From contig CAKULY010000007.1 in assembly GCA_934667505.1 (NCBI GenBank), forward strand, positions 1-64,000: 64,000 bases of DNA, read 5' to 3'. How positions within the stretch are numbered: position 1 is the first letter of the stretch; each line of letters opens with the position of its first letter. Positions 61,658-64,000 of this stretch are shown here, piece by piece. Source of the stretch: an uncultured Treponema sp. (GTDB taxonomy: Bacteria; Spirochaetota; Spirochaetia; Treponematales; Treponemataceae). The notes beneath the pieces were generated by a model that saw nothing but the letters and a program-made list of their open reading frames with translations, did not search any database and was not told where the DNA came from. A program made the position numbers and the translations under genes.

Positions 61658-62555
61658 AAAGTCTGTAAAAATCGAGCAGTTTCTTTCTAGTTTTTACACA
61701 GATATTTTGCTAGTGGAAAGACATTCAGAGGAAACTGCAAAAACCTACCGCCTTTGCGCAGAAATTTTCTTAAACTGGTGCGCTTCCTCAAAGATAAAGC
61801 TTTCTAATGTGTCTGTGCAAAATTTAATATATTACTTTGCCTGGAGAAAAGCTTCTGGTTGTACGCCAATAACTTTGTCAAAAGAGCTTTCCGCCTTGCG
61901 TTCTTTAGGCGAATACTTTGTTAGAAACAGCATTTGGACAGAAAATCTTGCTCTTTTGCTGGAGCGTCCAAAGGCGTCTAGAAATTTGCCGAAAGTGCTT
62001 TCTGTATCTCAAGTTGACACAATCCTTTCTTCCATTGATGATTCAACTCCTGTTGGAATAAGGGATGCTGCCCTGTTTGAACTTATTTATTCATGCGGAC
62101 TTAGAATTAGCGAGGCATGTTCTTTGCTCGTTCAAAATCTTCACCTTAACGAAAATATTATTTTAGTGCGCGGAAAAGGTGATAAAGAGCGCATAGTTCC
62201 CTTTGGCGAAGAAGCTAAGGTAAAATTATTGCGCTATATTAATGAAGCTAGACCGATTCTTACAAAAAATAGAATTGTTGCTCAGCTATTTGTGAATTAT
62301 AAAGGAGAGCCAATTAGCAGAAAAGGCGTTTGGAAAAAATTTAAAGAAATTGAAGCGATTGCAGGAATTGATGCAAAAGTTCATACGTTAAGACATTCAT
62401 TTGCGACTCATTTATTGGCAGGCGGGGCAGATTTGCGTTCTGTGCAAGAACTTTTAGGGCACTCTGATTTGTCAACAACTCAAATCTACACTCATGTGGA
62501 AGATAAGCAGCTAGAAAATCAGCATAAAAAATATTTTCCTGGTCATTCTGGCTGA
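61620..62555 (+). CDS. Xer-family tyrosine recombinase
   Basis: XerC/D-type enzymes resolve chromosome dimers at dif. The 311-residue protein has a SAM-like N-domain (HSEETAKTYRLCAEIFLNWC) and the catalytic set Arg162 (SCGLRISEAC), Lys186 (RGKGDKERIVPF), His255 and Arg258 (VHTLRHSFATHL), His281 (LLGHSDLSTT) and Tyr290. It could be XerC or XerD, and one subtype cannot be assigned. AGGA lies before the ATG, inside ftsZ, so division and dimer resolution are co-expressed. Confidence 0.93.
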   Translation: MDIQQQLILTEDKKSVKIEQFLSSFYTDILLVERHSEETAKTYRLCAEIFLNWCASSKIKLSNVSVQNLIYYFAWRKASGCTPITLSKELSALRSLGEYFVRNSIWTENLALLLERPKASRNLPKVLSVSQVDTILSSIDDSTPVGIRDAALFELIYSCGLRISEACSLLVQNLHLNENIILVRGKGDKERIVPFGEEAKVKLLRYINEARPILTKNRIVAQLFVNYKGEPISRKGVWKKFKEIEAIAGIDAKVHTLRHSFATHLLAGGADLRSVQELLGHSDLSTTQIYTHVEDKQLENQHKKYFPGHSG

Positions 62556-62580
62556 ATAATGTAAAAAAACTTTGCAAATT

Positions 62581-62608
62581 TTGATTTACTATGTATATTA
62601 TTTATATT
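62581..62608 (+). promoter_or_regulatory. Promoter of the TPR lipoprotein / dprA unit
   Basis: TTGATT (62581-62586), a 16-nt spacer and TATATT (62603-62608), with a leader of about 40 nt holding a GGGG ribosome site before the GTG. Confidence 0.55.
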
Positions 62609-62653
62609 AGCAGAAAAAGTTGCTTTCTATTCTTTTTATAGGGGAAAATTAAA

Positions 62654-63409
62654 GTGAAAAATAAAGTTTTTTTGTTTTGCGGGTTGCTTTCAGTAGCCTT
62701 ATTGCTATCAAGTTGTAATTATTCAAATAAAAAATTGCTCCAAAAGCGATTAGAAAATATGCAGCGGGCTTCAAAAACTCCTGTTTCAGTTGAAGAGATA
62801 AAATCTGCAATAAACAAATATGATGAAGAATCTGCCGAAATCGTTAAAAAAAATGCGCAAGTTGGAATCTGGTATAAGATACTAGGCACTCGCTATATTG
62901 ATAAAAAAATGTATGGAGAAGCTTTGGAATGTTTTGAAAAATCTCTGGAATACTATCCGGAAAATCCAAATCTTTATTATTACATTGGTCGTTGTGCTGC
63001 TGCGATGAGCAGAACTGTTTTTGAAAATGATATGTACCGCGATCCTAAAAAAAAGCAAAACTATTTAAGAATGTGCGAAGAATCCTACATTCAGGCATTG
63101 CAACTAGATTCTCGTTATTCTACTGTTTTATATTCCTTGGGGGTTCTTTACACTTACGGCGCTGTGCCCGGTGAAATCGGGCTGAACGAGCCAGAGAAGG
63201 CGATTCCGTATCTTCTTAGATTTTTGGAAATAGAAACAAAAGATACTTCAGGGATGTTTGCGCTTGCTAGAGCGTATGCTGTTACTGGCAGTTATGAAAA
63301 AGCTGTTGAAATGTACGATAAAATTATTTCTATAACAAAATCTGCCAAAATTAAAGCTGACGCAGAAGCAAACAAGAAACAGGTTTTAGATGCTTCCTAT
63401 GAATTATAA
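62654..63409 (+). CDS. TPR lipoprotein
   Basis: The 251-residue protein starts with GTG and has a lipobox (SVALLLSSCNYS, Cys21). Residues about 75-245 hold three to four TPR-like helix pairs (YGEALECFEKSLEYYPENPN, EKAVEMYDKIISITKSAKIK). It is a probable periplasmic scaffold beside the division cluster. Its function is unknown. It overlaps dprA by 11 nt. Confidence 0.75.
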   Translation: MKNKVFLFCGLLSVALLLSSCNYSNKKLLQKRLENMQRASKTPVSVEEIKSAINKYDEESAEIVKKNAQVGIWYKILGTRYIDKKMYGEALECFEKSLEYYPENPNLYYYIGRCAAAMSRTVFENDMYRDPKKKQNYLRMCEESYIQALQLDSRYSTVLYSLGVLYTYGAVPGEIGLNEPEKAIPYLLRFLEIETKDTSGMFALARAYAVTGSYEKAVEMYDKIISITKSAKIKADAEANKKQVLDASYEL

Positions 63410-64000
63410 AAATAAAGATCCTCTTTTGCTTATTTCTTTAGCAAGAATAACTTTTTTGTCTCTTGCAGAAAAAATAAATTTGCTAAAAAATCTTGACAGT
63501 TTCAATAACCTTGCGTTACTGTCTATAGAAGATATATCAAAATATGTGAATCGGAGTATAAAAGTTTCTTCTTGGAATGGAAAGAAAAATTTGCTTTATG
63601 CGCAAAAAGAGCTTTCTATTCTTGAAGCAAAAAATATTGGCTATCTTGCGTATGGCGAAGAAAATTATCCGGCTTTGCTGCGAGAAATTCCAAATGCTCC
63701 TTTTTTGCTTTTTTACAGAGGGAATGTAAACGCTCTTGTGTCTGGAAAAACAGTTTCTGTTGTTGGAACGAGGCGTATCTCTCCTGAATCTAAGATGGCT
63801 GCCCAAAAGTTCGCCTACGATGCTGTAAATGACGGCTGCACAGTTGTAAGCGGTCTTGCATACGGGGTTGACAGTGCTGCTCATCAAGGTTGCATAAACG
63901 CTTATTTTGATATTTTAGAAAATTCAGAAAAAAAATCTGTGGGGAAAACAGTAGCAGTGTTGCCTTGCGGTTGCGATACAATTGTGCCTTCCTCAAATGC
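63399..64000 (+). CDS. dprA: DNA-processing protein DprA (Smf), partial
   Basis: The frame from ATG 63399 stays open to the window end (about 200 residues). DprA loads RecA on incoming single-stranded DNA. The Rossmann-type domain is seen from about residue 85: PNAPFLLFYRGNVNALVSGK, VSVVGTRRISPESKMAAQKF, VVSGLAYGVDSAAHQG and VAVLPCGCDTIVPSSN. The gene continues past 64000. It overlaps the TPR lipoprotein end by 11 nt. Confidence 0.92.
   Translation, partial: MNYKNKDPLLLISLARITFLSLAEKINLLKNLDSFNNLALLSIEDISKYVNRSIKVSSWNGKKNLLYAQKELSILEAKNIGYLAYGEENYPALLREIPNAPFLLFYRGNVNALVSGKTVSVVGTRRISPESKMAAQKFAYDAVNDGCTVVSGLAYGVDSAAHQGCINAYFDILENSEKKSVGKTVAVLPCGCDTIVPSSN

Noticed and set aside
61620..62555. 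Integrase of a mobile element
   Set aside because: The gene overlaps ftsZ and has no attachment repeats or cargo; it fits a chromosomal Xer recombinase.

Overview
The window is chromosomal DNA from a host-associated Treponema-like spirochaete. The evidence is low GC with A/T-ending codons, two tandem FlaA flagellar-sheath genes next to a class II aldolase gene, a reduced division cluster (mraZ, rsmH, ftsL, murF, ftsW, ftsQ, ftsA, ftsZ) without mraY, murD, murG or ftsI, and a uvrA-lptD pair. I recall these same gene neighbourhoods from Treponema pallidum; this could not be checked here. No phage, insertion sequence, plasmid gene or CRISPR array was seen.

Layout. Positions 1-4245 hold a clpP / GNAT / DbpA-domain operon (minus strand), then divergent pth and mazG. 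Positions 4300-16000 are cell-envelope genes: a two-TM sensor-like protein, a large unknown protein, an SH3 protein, an M48 lipoprotein, a CHASE2 adenylate cyclase, a beta-barrel-like protein and a giant Ig-repeat/OmpA protein. A tRNA-Asn with its own promoter and terminator follows. Positions 16200-28230 carry formyl-THF cyclo-ligase, a catalytically degenerate M16 protease, a DUF4954-type beta-helix protein, uvrA and an LptD-like protein. Positions 28268-34384 form a phoH-pgpH-ybeY-corC-TPR operon. Positions 34432-47217 hold an Fn3-like secreted protein, an RlmI-like methyltransferase, miaA, an unusually large lepB, secA, and a lipoprotein/membrane/NUDIX/NeuB-like operon. Positions 47210-52788 carry coaX, hisS, cdd, fba and two flaA-type genes. 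Positions 52853-64000 hold an unknown minus-strand gene, then the division cluster, a Xer recombinase, a TPR lipoprotein and the start of dprA, which runs off the window.

The most striking signal is in promoter placement. At about thirteen transcription-unit starts, a -10-like hexamer ends only 5-9 nt before the start codon and no Shine-Dalgarno sequence is present. These mRNAs are therefore predicted to be leaderless or nearly so. Downstream operon genes, and the probably highly expressed fba and flaA-type genes, instead have clear Shine-Dalgarno sequences. Several -35 boxes read TCGACA or TCGACT rather than TTGACA, and the same TGTCGAG word recurs in intergenic DNA and at the ends of a roughly 200-bp imperfectly palindromic, MITE-like repeat. 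One copy lies between hisS and cdd, one is cut by the left window edge, and a single arm lies upstream of lepB. Upstream of mraZ are four GTGG boxes at exact 10-bp spacing, the last forming the GTG start codon, which is a clear MraZ autoregulatory site.
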